NCBI GenBank assembly: GCA_020161355.1
Contig: JAIUOF010000011.1
Coordinates: 1-64,000 of the forward strand
DNA: 64,000 nucleotides
Reading direction: 5' to 3'
Source: Bacteroidota bacterium
Lineage (GTDB): Bacteria > Bacteroidota > Bacteroidia > Cytophagales > Spirosomataceae
Positions 16,730 through 26,900 of the stretch are shown here, in pieces. Within the stretch, counting starts at the first letter, position 1; each line of letters begins with the position of its first letter. A program made the translations under genes and the position numbers. The notes under the pieces were generated by a model. The model was given only the letters and a program-made list of their open reading frames with translations. It was not told where the DNA came from and made no database searches.

Positions 16730-17296
16730 ATGAAAATATTAGTACTAGACAATTACGACTCATTTGTATATAATCTGGTGTACATCCTGAAAGAATTGGG
16801 TGGTGATGTGGAGGTATTCAGAAATGACAAAATAACGGTAGAGGAAGTAAAAAAATATGATAAAATATTGCTTTCACCAGGCCCCGGTATTCCCGAAGAA
16901 GCGGGCATCATGATGGACTTGCTGGCGGAATATAAAACTACAAAGAGTATCTTTGGGGTATGCCTGGGGCATCAGGCTATAGGAGAAGCTTTTGGTTCAA
17001 AACTGCACAATATGGGTGAAGTTTTACACGGAGTCACAACCCCTTGTTTGGTTCAGGATTCAGAAGAGTTGCTATTTAGGGGAATTCCGGAAAAATTTGA
17101 TGTATGCCGTTACCATTCATGGACTGTAGTCCCTGAAACCATGCCCGAGGATTTGAAAATAACAGCAATAGATGAAAAGGGTTATGTATTGGCCGAAGCT
17201 CACCAAAAATATGACGTAAGAGGGGTACAATTTCACCCCGAAGCCTATTTGACCGAGCACGGGGTGAAAATGGTTGAGAACTGGATGAAGTTTTAG
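16730..17296 (+). CDS. trpG: Anthranilate synthase component II (glutamine amidotransferase)
   Basis: TrpG hydrolyses glutamine and channels ammonia to TrpE. The 188-residue class I amidotransferase shows LDNYDSFVYNL at the N-terminus, the oxyanion-strand motif LLSPGPGIP at 47-55, nucleophile Cys78 in FGVCLGHQ, and the catalytic His169/Glu171 in VQFHPEAYL. It closes the visible trp operon 18 bp after the DUF3052-like gene. The remaining trp genes (D, C, F, B, A) are not in the window, so the pathway is split. A dual role with PabB is possible, as in other bacteria with a single TrpG/PabA. Confidence 0.95.
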   Translation: MKILVLDNYDSFVYNLVYILKELGGDVEVFRNDKITVEEVKKYDKILLSPGPGIPEEAGIMMDLLAEYKTTKSIFGVCLGHQAIGEAFGSKLHNMGEVLHGVTTPCLVQDSEELLFRGIPEKFDVCRYHSWTVVPETMPEDLKITAIDEKGYVLAEAHQKYDVRGVQFHPEAYLTEHGVKMVENWMKF

Positions 17297-17299
17297 ATT

Positions 17300-17566
17300 T
17301 TATAAATCTTTACAATCAGTATTATCGAGCTCGTCTTCAACCTCTCTTTTTTCAGCAGCTGTGAGGTTGGCACAAGACTTCAAATATGCTTTGGTCGCAT
17401 CTAAATAAGCATTGCAATTCTTTTCGGTCGGTGCAAAAGCAAAAGAAACTAATGCAGTTGAAAAGTCTTCAGTGGCATCTTCACAAGATTTTACAGGGTC
17501 AACTCCGAGTTTTTTACAGGAAGAAAATGATAAGGCTAACAATACGATTATGAGAAGTTTTTTCAT
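17300..17566 (-). CDS. Small Cys-rich lipoprotein
   Basis: This 88-residue protein has a clear lipoprotein signal (MKKLLIIVLLALSFSSC, Cys17) and a mature part with four further cysteines (28, 51, 65, 85). Their spacing suggests two disulfides in a small helical bundle. It is convergent with trpG, with only three bases between the stop codons. The function is unknown; similar short lipoproteins are frequent in Bacteroidota. Confidence 0.75.
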   Translation of the reverse strand: MKKLLIIVLLALSFSSCKKLGVDPVKSCEDATEDFSTALVSFAFAPTEKNCNAYLDATKAYLKSCANLTAAEKREVEDELDNTDCKDL

Positions 17567-17760
17567 TGGGATAATTTTATTTGATTAATCAAATTTAAAA
17601 CCTACTCACTCAATTTTATCTCTCCTTTATTCGAAATATCCGGAGTTTTTTATTTTAAGGCAATTGAAATTCAAAGAATACATAAAAGACACAAGAATTG
17701 ATGAAAAATGGAACAAATCAGATAATTTTACACTTATTCAAACATTAAAATTTAAATCAG

Positions 17761-18420
17761 GTGTTCGGATTTTTAAAAAAGAAACCGGTAATATCTCTTG
17801 GCACTTCTGAGCAAAACCTGAGGAGGGTTTTGGAAATGAAAATCCCCTCCGGTGCGGTAGATTATATTTTAATGCTGTGGAAAAATCACCCTTTTAATTT
17901 TGCAGTGGCACGCTCCAGAAAGACTTGTTTGGGGAACTATCAATATAAAAACGGAAGACATTATATCAGTGTCAATGGCGACTCCAATCCATTTTCATTC
18001 CTTATTACACTGGTACATGAAATTGCCCACCAGCATGTATTTTTACAAAAAAGTATTTTTCGGCATAAACCGGCACCTCATGGCACTGAATGGAAAACTA
18101 CTTTCACCAAACTAATGACCCCTCTTCTTTCTGAAAACATATTTCCCCAAGATATTTTAAAGGTTTTGAAAAAACACATGGTCAATCCGGCGGCATCATC
18201 CACTAAAGATCAGGATTTGGTTTTAGTATTATCAAAGTATTCTGAAAATGAGGATGAAAAAGGTCTAAGGCTGGAGGTTTTGGATGCAGGCAAGGTTTTT
18301 GTTTTTAACAATAAAAAATATAGAAAGATAGAGGATCGTCGAACCCGTACTTTGGTAGAATGTGTAATTTCGAAAAAAAAATACACCATACCATCATTTG
18401 CAGCTATTACTGAGGTTTAA
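17761..18420 (+). CDS. SprT-like zinc metalloprotease-domain protein
   Basis: This 219-residue protein has a SprT-type HExxH site: HEIAH at 86-90 (His86, Glu87, His90), with His107 in APHGTEW as the likely third zinc ligand. SprT/Spartan-like proteases in other organisms cut DNA-protein crosslinks, but the role of bacterial forms is poorly defined. The start is GTG at 17761 (MFGFLKKK). The C-terminal ~70 residues contain a beta-rich stretch with FVFNNKKYRKIEDRRTRTLV but no CxxC zinc ribbon. It lies directly upstream of porU on the same strand, 59 bp before the preferred porU start. Confidence 0.8.
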   Translation: MFGFLKKKPVISLGTSEQNLRRVLEMKIPSGAVDYILMLWKNHPFNFAVARSRKTCLGNYQYKNGRHYISVNGDSNPFSFLITLVHEIAHQHVFLQKSIFRHKPAPHGTEWKTTFTKLMTPLLSENIFPQDILKVLKKHMVNPAASSTKDQDLVLVLSKYSENEDEKGLRLEVLDAGKVFVFNNKKYRKIEDRRTRTLVECVISKKKYTIPSFAAITEV

Positions 18421-18479
18421 TCTTCTTTTTGGATACCATCAGACGGTTTTTTTTCGTTGGCATAACGAAACCCGAATTT

Positions 18480-21400
18480 ATGAAATTCTTAAAACCTATA
18501 ATCTTACTTTTGTTTTTTTTCAAGGCAGGGGCACAGACCACCGGAAGTCTGGAAGGGCAATGGTACAGGTTTGGGGTAAAAAACACGGCTGTTTATACAC
18601 TCGACCTAAACTTCCTGAAAAACTATGTCAAAGATGTAAAAAAAGTAAATCCTCAAAAAATAAGGGTATTTTCTGCTGGACCATTTCAACTACCTCAACC
18701 CAACAGTAGCAACAGGTCAGCAACCCTGAATGAATTGCCCGTTTGGACCAATGATACAGACGGCAGGTTTGACAGTAAAGACTTTATCAAATTTTTGGGC
18801 GTTTCGACGCATCAGGTAGGCAGAAATTCAGAAGGAAAGTTTTATCATCAAATCAACCCCTATTCTGATTCAAGTTTTTATTATATAAATATCTCAAATT
18901 TTGATTCAAAAAAAATAGTTAGCCTCCAACCCCAACCAGGAACCGCAACTTCCGGAATGTTATATTTTGAATATGAAGAAAATGAGTATAAAAACTTATT
19001 AAACTCAGGAAGGGAGTGGTTAGGTGATTTCTTTTACTCAAAATTTACCAAAAAATTTAAAGCTCTAGATAAAATTTCCGATATCAACATTCGTCTTGAT
19101 ATCATGGGGATAGGCAGAGCCGACCAGGATTTAAACATTGCCATCAATAATAAAAACCTGATTTCGACCACATTGCCTCTCTCCTATTTCAATCCTGTAG
19201 ATGCTTATGCCAGATATAACCGATATGCGAATCTAAAAAGCCTGCATTTTATTTCTGAAGAGGATGAATCAGAAATTGAACTTTCGGTATCAACACCCAA
19301 CTCGGCGAGTGCCGGAGCTTATATTGATTCTTGGGAATTTTGGTATGAAAGACAGCTTAGGTTTTCAAAAAATATTAATTCGATATTTTGGCCTAAAAAT
19401 ATTTCTCAAAAACAATATAACATCAGAGATGCAGGTCCTTCAACCAAAGTCTGGCAATTAGATTCTTTGTTTTATCCTGAAGAGCTATTGATCTCCTCAA
19501 CAGGTGATTTCTCGATGGTTTCTCCCGATATACACTCCAAAATACTCCTTTTTGACAGTGAACATTCTATTTATCCAAATTTCTCTGGTATTCCTGACGC
19601 TTCTTTGAATCTAAACAGCAAAAAACCTCAAATGCTGGTGATATTTCCTGAAAAGTTTCGAACGGAAGCACAAAAATTAATTGAATTCAAAAAAGACTCA
19701 CAGCATCTGGAGGTTTTGGGTTTATCGACTCTGGAAGTTTATGACAGATTTAGCGGTGGAAAAACTGACCCAACAGCTATTCGGGACCTGTGCAGGTTTT
19801 TCTGGAAAAAAGATAATAAAACGCTTAAATTCCTGCTATTGATAGGTGATGCTACTTTTGATTACAAAAACAACATTAAGGCCGACTATCTAAACACCCG
19901 CTTAATGGTGCCTACCTACCAATCCAGGGAATCATTTGAGCCAATATATAGCTATTCGTCCGATGACTATTTTGGATTTCTCGAAGACCATGAAGGAGAA
20001 TGGCCGGAAGGAAAAAGTAAAGATAATATCTGGTACAGTACTGAATCGGAAGATCATGACCTGGATATATCAATAGGACGTTTACCGGCAAAAAGTCAGC
20101 TGGAAGCCAAAAATATAATCAGCAAAATCATCAATTACAGCAAATTTGACCCAAAGGCAAAATGGCAAAATGAAATAACATTTGTGGCTGATAACCGGGA
20201 TTACAATATTCATCAACAAGATGCTGAAAACCTTTCAGAACTATTAGTGAAACAGTCAAAACTAACGAAAATAAATAAAATATACCTGGACAGCTATGTA
20301 ATCGAAAGTTTGGAGACCAACCCTACCGCCCCAAAAGCGACACAAATGCTTAACAATAGTCTGGATAGAGGAAGTTTTGTAATAAACTATAACGGACACG
20401 GGTCAGAGGAAGGCTGGGCCCAGGAAAAATTATTAACCTTGGCTGACATACTCAACTGGAGAAATCAAAAACTCCCGATATTCTTTACCGCTACTTGTCA
20501 GTTTGGAAAATTTGACAACCCAGCCACGGTATCGGGTGCTGAGCTGTCATTGCTAAATCCGTCAGGCGGTGCGATTGCCCTGCTTACCACCACAAGACCT
20601 GTGTATTCGAGTACCAATGAAAAAATCAATTCGGCATTTTATCGCAATTTCAACAAGGCCAGCACCCTGGGTGAGTGGTTTAGATTAACTAAAAATGAGT
20701 CCATTGAAGGAGAACTCAACAGGAATTTTAGTCTGTTGGGTGACCCCAGCCTGCCTATTCTGGCATTTGAAAATCAACTGAAAATTAGTTCCTTTAACCG
20801 AACCCATAATTTCCAAAAAGTTATTACTCCTTTGAAAAATTTCAAAATTGAGGGAGAAAGCAAAAACATCAAGAATGGCAAAGTACTGATTACTATCTTC
20901 GATAAACCGCAAAATATTTCTACCAAAGGTACGTATTCTGATGGACCTGCATTTAAATACAAATCTGAATTTGAAAAAATATATGAGGGCATCGTAAATA
21001 TAAAAGACTGGCAATTTGAGACAGAGATAATGCTGCCTTCTGCTCAAATTGAAGGTATTGGAAAAGGGAAAATCCATTTATTTGGAATCGATGCCGACTC
21101 GTCAATCATTGAACGCGGCTATTACGATGACTTTACGATTTCAAGTGAGCACTCAGATATCTTACAAGATGCTTCTCCGCCAGACATCACACTAGTTTCA
21201 AAAAGCAATCAGGCCCTAAATATTGAAATTTTTGATCTCAATGGAATTGTTATTTCAAATATCAATACCGAAACAGCACCACTAATAATCATTGATGACA
21301 CCCTCGAAGTTGATTTTGATAAACATTCGGTGTTTTCAGATAAAAACCAAATGCTTCAGGTGAATATTCCAACTACTTATTTAGCTTCGGGAAAGCATAA

Positions 21401-21776
21401 AATAAGGGTTAAAGTTGCTGATTTTAACAATAATATTGCTCAAAAAACGTTTGATTTCGAAACCGTTAAACCAAAATTAGAAATTACCGGATATTTGGGT
21501 TATCCCAATCCATTCAGCAGTTATACCAATTTGGTTTTTCAACATAACCGACCGGGGGAAAATCTGGAGGCTACCATCAAAGTTTTTGACCTTTATGGCC
21601 GGATCGTAGCCGAGATACAAAATACTTGTACTTTATGTCCGGAAAAGATTGAATTTGGCCTTGATTTTGAGTCGAAAAAACATATCGGAAACCAGTTTTT
21701 GTTTAAAACATGGTTGCGGTCAAACACTGATAACACCGCCGCTGAAGCAAATGGGAGGCTTATATTTTGGAAATGA
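18480..21776 (+). CDS. porU: Type IX secretion sortase PorU
   Basis: PorU is the cell-surface cysteine protease that removes the C-terminal sorting domain of type IX secretion cargo and attaches cargo to lipopolysaccharide. The preferred ATG at 18480 gives 1098 residues with a signal peptide (MKFLKPIILLLFFFKAGAQ); the frame is open from 18429 with a TTG. The C25 (gingipain-type) domain shows LIGDATFDYKNN, YSSDDYFGFLED, DISIGRLPAK, catalytic His640 in YNGHGSEEGW and catalytic Cys673 in FTATCQFGKF. The C-terminal end has the FlgD-like segment GYPNPFSSYTNLVF and IKVFDLYGRIV. porV follows after 63 bp, the conserved neighbour in this phylum. Confidence 0.94.
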   Translation: MKFLKPIILLLFFFKAGAQTTGSLEGQWYRFGVKNTAVYTLDLNFLKNYVKDVKKVNPQKIRVFSAGPFQLPQPNSSNRSATLNELPVWTNDTDGRFDSKDFIKFLGVSTHQVGRNSEGKFYHQINPYSDSSFYYINISNFDSKKIVSLQPQPGTATSGMLYFEYEENEYKNLLNSGREWLGDFFYSKFTKKFKALDKISDINIRLDIMGIGRADQDLNIAINNKNLISTTLPLSYFNPVDAYARYNRYANLKSLHFISEEDESEIELSVSTPNSASAGAYIDSWEFWYERQLRFSKNINSIFWPKNISQKQYNIRDAGPSTKVWQLDSLFYPEELLISSTGDFSMVSPDIHSKILLFDSEHSIYPNFSGIPDASLNLNSKKPQMLVIFPEKFRTEAQKLIEFKKDSQHLEVLGLSTLEVYDRFSGGKTDPTAIRDLCRFFWKKDNKTLKFLLLIGDATFDYKNNIKADYLNTRLMVPTYQSRESFEPIYSYSSDDYFGFLEDHEGEWPEGKSKDNIWYSTESEDHDLDISIGRLPAKSQLEAKNIISKIINYSKFDPKAKWQNEITFVADNRDYNIHQQDAENLSELLVKQSKLTKINKIYLDSYVIESLETNPTAPKATQMLNNSLDRGSFVINYNGHGSEEGWAQEKLLTLADILNWRNQKLPIFFTATCQFGKFDNPATVSGAELSLLNPSGGAIALLTTTRPVYSSTNEKINSAFYRNFNKASTLGEWFRLTKNESIEGELNRNFSLLGDPSLPILAFENQLKISSFNRTHNFQKVITPLKNFKIEGESKNIKNGKVLITIFDKPQNISTKGTYSDGPAFKYKSEFEKIYEGIVNIKDWQFETEIMLPSAQIEGIGKGKIHLFGIDADSSIIERGYYDDFTISSEHSDILQDASPPDITLVSKSNQALNIEIFDLNGIVISNINTETAPLIIIDDTLEVDFDKHSVFSDKNQMLQVNIPTTYLASGKHKIRVKVADFNNNIAQKTFDFETVKPKLEITGYLGYPNPFSSYTNLVFQHNRPGENLEATIKVFDLYGRIVAEIQNTCTLCPEKIEFGLDFESKKHIGNQFLFKTWLRSNTDNTAAEANGRLIFWK

Positions 21777-21839
21777 CGATAAAAATATATTATTTTGAAA
21801 ACTGTTAATAAAAAAACAAGCTCATATTATAATTTTCTT

Positions 21840-23018
21840 ATGAAAAAATCCCTATTGGGCGGAGTTTTCGGGCTACTTTGTTTCCCTGCTTTTGTCCAAG
21901 CTCAGGCCATCACAAAAGACTATACCGTTGTAACTACTGCTGTTCCTTTTATGACTCTCAGTCCAGACTCAAAAGCTGCATCCATGGGCGATGCAGGTGT
22001 GGCTTCAGCTCCCGATGCCAATTCAGTGTTCTGGAATACTGCCAAGTTAGCTTTTACCGAGAATAAAATGGGGGCAAGTTTTTCTTATGCCCCATGGCTT
22101 CGTGACATTGTAGGCGACATGGGTCTGATGTCTTTACAGGGGTATTATCGCCTAAATAGCAAACAATCATTTGGTTACGGAGTTACCTATTTCAATCAGG
22201 GTTTAATAGAGTTTACCACAGCCAATGCCGAACCAGCGGGAAATTTTCAGTCAAGAGAGTTTAATATCACTGCCGGTTTTTCTCAAAAATTAAATGCCAG
22301 CCTTTCGACAGGACTTAATATGAAATTTATTAATTCCAATTTGGTCGGAACCTTAGTTACAGGCAATCAGGCAGGAAAACCCGGTCGCACAGCAGCTTTT
22401 GATTTTGGAATTTATTATAACAAAACCAGACCTACCGACAAAACGGGTGATAATCCTAAAAAAGTAGATATGGACTTCGGTGTAGTAGTTCAAAACATAG
22501 GTGGTAAGGTAAATTATGGTTTTAGCCAGTATTTTATTCCTGCCAACTTAAAATTAGGTACCAAAATCACCTTAAAACCAGATGATCTCAATGCCTTTAA
22601 TTTCCTTGTAGATTTCAACAAGCTTTTGGTTCCAACACCAAAACCTGAGGATAACATTTCCGATATCACTGTTTTTAAATCGATTTTTAGCTCTTTCGCC
22701 GATGCCCCCGGTGGTTTTGAAGAAGAACTTAAGGAAGTCATGGCGTCATTGGGAGCCGAATACACCTATTCTGATCTGATAGCCCTTAGAGCCGGCTATT
22801 TTCATGAATCAAAATATAAAGGTTCAAGACAATATTTTACTGCTGGTTTTGGCTTGTCATTGAAAGAAATTTACAGAATAGACCTGGCATATCTGATTCC
22901 AACCACCTCGGGTAACCCATTGGCCAATTCCTGGAGAATCAGCCTGAATGTAAAGCTCCCCAATGGACTTAGAGGCTCCAGAAACCTGGAAATCGAGGCC
23001 GAAGACGAAGAAGAATAA
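21840..23018 (+). CDS. porV: Type IX secretion outer-membrane protein PorV
   Basis: PorV (LptO) is a FadL-like barrel that takes cargo from the SprA translocon and hands it to the PorU attachment complex. The preferred ATG at 21840 gives 392 residues with a signal peptide ending FVQAQA; a TTG at 21795 extends the frame. The conserved block VPFMTLSPDSKAASMGDAG near residue 35 and the following SVFWNTAKLAF are diagnostic of PorV, as are the many alternating beta strands. It ends in an acidic tail rich in Glu and Asp. It is co-oriented with porU and closed by a terminator at 23044. Confidence 0.94.
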   Translation: MKKSLLGGVFGLLCFPAFVQAQAITKDYTVVTTAVPFMTLSPDSKAASMGDAGVASAPDANSVFWNTAKLAFTENKMGASFSYAPWLRDIVGDMGLMSLQGYYRLNSKQSFGYGVTYFNQGLIEFTTANAEPAGNFQSREFNITAGFSQKLNASLSTGLNMKFINSNLVGTLVTGNQAGKPGRTAAFDFGIYYNKTRPTDKTGDNPKKVDMDFGVVVQNIGGKVNYGFSQYFIPANLKLGTKITLKPDDLNAFNFLVDFNKLLVPTPKPEDNISDITVFKSIFSSFADAPGGFEEELKEVMASLGAEYTYSDLIALRAGYFHESKYKGSRQYFTAGFGLSLKEIYRIDLAYLIPTTSGNPLANSWRISLNVKLPNGLRGSRNLEIEAEDEEE

Positions 23019-23043
23019 AAAAGAAACTATATCATAATATTTT

Positions 23044-23068
23044 GAGCCCGGCTTTTCGGGCTCTTTTT
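23044..23068 (+). terminator. Terminator after porV
   Basis: A perfect 7-bp stem (GAGCCCG / CGGGCTC) with a 6-base loop is followed by five T, 26 bp after the porV stop. Confidence 0.9.
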
Positions 23069-23087
23069 ATTTCAAAATCACTCAAAA

Positions 23088-23918
23088 ATGCAATATTTCG
23101 AACTTGACCTGAAAATTGAACCTGAATATTCAGAAATTTTGGTAGCAGAATTGGCCGAAATTGGTTTTGACTCTTTCCTTGATTCTCCCGATGGAATCGT
23201 TGCTTACGTTACGGAAGACCTGTTTGATGATCGGGCGATAAAAAATTTGCTGGAAAACTATGCTTCCAGAACTCCGCTAAGCTACAGTATCAAAGCTATC
23301 GAAAAACAGAACTGGAACAAAGAGTGGGAGTCGGCGTTTTCGCCAATAGAAGTCTCAGATAAAATTTATGTAAGGGCCACTTTTCACGAACCCGCTCCTG
23401 CCACTTTTCCTTATGAAATCATAATCACGCCAAAAATGTCGTTTGGTACAGGGCATCATGAAACCACCTCTCAGGTACTTGAACTACAAATGGACATCGA
23501 CCATAAAGGTAAATCGGTGCTGGATGTGGGTACAGGCACAGGCATTTTGGCCATACTTGCATCTAAACTTGGGGCTGAAAAAATTCATGCATTTGATATC
23601 GATGAATGGTCGGTCGAAAATACGATTGAAAACATTTCACTGAACAACACGCCCGAAATCACCGTCAATCAAGGTACCATAGCAGACCAAAAAATAGAAC
23701 AATATGATATTTTAATTGCAAATATCAACCGTAACATTCTTCTTGACGAAATTCCTCAGTATGTGAAATTCATGAAAAATGGAGCTTCCCTCCTATTAAG
23801 CGGCTTTTATGAACATGATGTACCCGAAATTGAATCAAAATGTAATGAACAGGGACTAAAAAAACTTAAGCAAATAAGTAAGAACAACTGGGCAGCAGTC
23901 GTTTTCATCAGAGAATAA
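23088..23918 (+). CDS. prmA: Ribosomal protein L11 methyltransferase
   Basis: PrmA trimethylates ribosomal protein L11 using S-adenosylmethionine. The 276-residue length fits the family form in this phylum. It has an N-terminal substrate-recognition domain (1-~110), the PrmA-specific TPKMSFGTGHHETT segment (~113-126), SAM motif I VLDVGTGTGILAI (Asp146) and ANINRNIL as motif IV. The ATG lies 20 bp after the porV terminator. The large secreted-protein gene at 23935 begins only 16 bp downstream, so the two probably share a transcript. Confidence 0.94.
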   Translation: MQYFELDLKIEPEYSEILVAELAEIGFDSFLDSPDGIVAYVTEDLFDDRAIKNLLENYASRTPLSYSIKAIEKQNWNKEWESAFSPIEVSDKIYVRATFHEPAPATFPYEIIITPKMSFGTGHHETTSQVLELQMDIDHKGKSVLDVGTGTGILAILASKLGAEKIHAFDIDEWSVENTIENISLNNTPEITVNQGTIADQKIEQYDILIANINRNILLDEIPQYVKFMKNGASLLLSGFYEHDVPEIESKCNEQGLKKLKQISKNNWAAVVFIRE

Positions 23919-23934
23919 AAATTTTTCAATTTTT

Positions 23935-26900
23935 GTGAAGAAACTCTTTTTCATTTTATTTTTTATTTTTTGTAAAATTTCATCTGATGCACAGGTACTT
24001 AACCTGTCTTCAGACCCGGCCATTTTTATAGAAGATTTTTCAAAACAGCTGGAAAAACACCTGGGTGGGCCGTATTCCAAAAATGGTCTTTCGTCTTTTT
24101 CTGATTTATATAAAAATAAAATAAATGACGGAGGCAAAAAAGAGTTGATGTTATTGTTTCAGAGCCTTACAAGGAAAGGAATAAAACCCCTTGAAATATA
24201 CACCACTTCACAATTTTTATTTACCTATTTCAATACCGGAGCGATTGATGCCGAAGGATTTGCAACTTTTGTCAATTACCTTCGAAGGACACTGGAAGTT
24301 CAGAGTTCAAAGAAAATAAATGAAGTAATATTTCAGTTTGATTCCTTTTTCAGGAAAAACCAGTTATATACCTCCAATTTCAATAAAGTCTATGCCTTAA
24401 ACGGCACTTGTACTTTCCGGTTTTTTGATAAAAAACAAGATTATTTCGTACCCTTGGAGACACCAAAAACTCCAAAACCTGTTGAAAACGAAGAGGAAGA
24501 TATTGGATGGGGCGATAACACTAAAGAAGAAGAAGAATATGACCCCTGGAATGACCCAAATCTGGAAATAAAACCCAATGGGATTTCAGATGAATACCAG
24601 GTGGCAAAACTGCCACAGGTTGAGGGGATTGTGGCTGTTTTTCAAAGTGTTTCGCTGGCCATGGTAAGCCCTTCAGATTCTATAGTAATAAAAAACACAA
24701 GCGGGGGATACGATTTTGTAAATGGGGTTTTTGTAGGTGAAAAAGGGCAAATCGATTGGATAGCGGATACAGACCCAGCTTCTGCGAGACTTGAAAAGTA
24801 CTATTTCAAATCAATAACCGGTCGATTTTTTTCTGACAATGTGCAGTTTGAGCATCAGGATCATCTGATGGGAACCATAAAAGGTTTATTGGAAATAAAA
24901 CTTGAAAAACGGAATATTGGCAAAAAATCAAGCTACCCAAGATTCAAATCTTATAAAAACGACGCAAAAATCAAGATTAATTATCCTTATTACAATTATT
25001 CCGGTGGGTATTCTTTGGTAGGCTCTGTGGTTTCTTCTCAATCATTGCTGGAGCCTTTTTCCAAATTAATCATTAATAAGGACCAGCGGAATCAGTTTGA
25101 GGTCATTGGGCGGAATTTCTATTTTATAGATACCCTGATTCGGTCAGATAAAGTTAGTTTCATGACCAAATTTGGCAAAGATTCGGTGAGTCATCCGGCT
25201 GTAAAAATGGAATTTGACTTAAAAAACAACCATTTACAGCTTAATAAACTTGAAAAAGGAGGCTTCAGAAACAGTATGTATTCCGACACCTTCCATCAGG
25301 TTGACATAAAAAGCGATGCCATGTCCTGGGATTTGTCGGGAGGCAAAATGAATTTCTATATTGTTGCAGGTAAAACTGAAATTGAGGCAGTTTTTGAATC
25401 TTTTGATTATTATAATCCTGAAAGAATCAGAGCCCTTAGTGCCGCTTCAGGCTTTAATCCGCTCATAGCGGCAGGGAATATTGTTGCCAGAAAAAAGAAA
25501 AATATAATCACAATCGACGAAATGCAGGCCTTTACCCGAAAAGAACGTTTCCAGGTAAGCAACGGCATGCTCATTGGTAACCAAATGGGCTTTTTTGATT
25601 ATGATCCTTATAGCAATACTTATAAATTAAGCCGTAAAGGCGAGCACTATTTCCTGGTCTTTAATGGTAAAAAGGATTTTGATGACCTTGTACTCACTTC
25701 ACTATCAAGTGGTGGAAAAACGGCCGGCAACGCTTCGATTGACCTGGAGTCAAAATCACTGGATATCAGAGGTGCCCAGGATTTTAAACTTTCCGATTCG
25801 CTTGGGATAAGTTTTGTTCCAACCGACAAAAGTATGAAGGTAGTAGGGAATAAAATTTTCTCATTTGAAGGAAAAATCATTGTAAAAAACTTTAAGTTCT
25901 TTGGTGATTTCGAAGTAGAATATGAAAAGTTTCTCGTAAAACTCAAAAGAATTGATTCCATCACTTTCATTCCATTGGAAATCTATAAAAATGGAGGTAA
26001 AACTGAAATTGGCGGCCATTTCAAATACGGTACCACAGGGGTGTTATATCTCAATAGTCCGACCAATAAATCAGGCAGAAAAAATCTGGCGGAGTTTCCA
26101 AAACTTGACATTCCAGGGGGCGTATTGGTTTATTTTAATGAAAAAGGCAGAAAGCAAAAATTCGGCAAAGAAGTATTTTTCAAAGCTTCGGCTATAAGTA
26201 TCGACAGTCTAAACGGCATCAATCCGGCCTTTGCAGGAGTATGGCAATCAGGAGGCATTTTTAAGCCTATCAATGAAAATTTGGTCGTGATGCCCGATAC
26301 TTCCATGGGAATTTTTCACCGGGCAAGACTCCCCTACCAACTTTACGGTACTGAATCTCAAATAAAACCAAGTACTGAAATCACCTTAAACAGAGCCGGA
26401 ATAAAATCGGCGGGTGAAATCTCACATCTGGCAGGCAAACTTCAGCTAAAAGATGTAAAATTCTATGCCGACAGAGTGACCGGTAATGGAGAATCTGGAA
26501 AAATTATTGAAACCTCTGCTTCCGGCGGAGTATTCTTCCCCGAAGTGACTATCAATGAGTTTAATATGTTCTGGTCTCCTGCCGATGACAGTATGGCAGT
26601 GAGCTCCGAAAAGGGCTTTAGTTTTTACAATGGCACTTCTACCCTTAAAGGTGCTATTGTGCTCAAAAAACCCGGCCTTTTTGGTGATGGCAAACTGGAT
26701 CGGTCGGATTCAGATACACAATCAAAACATTTTAAATTTAACCGATCTGGTTTTCTGGCTGAAAATTCAACTTTTAACATAAAATCTATTGATAATCCTG
26801 AGAAACCTATTTTTTCGGGCAAACATGTGGGTATTGATTTTTCTGTTCAAAAAAATATTGTGGGTATCAAATCACAAAACAACGACCTGGATGGAAATTT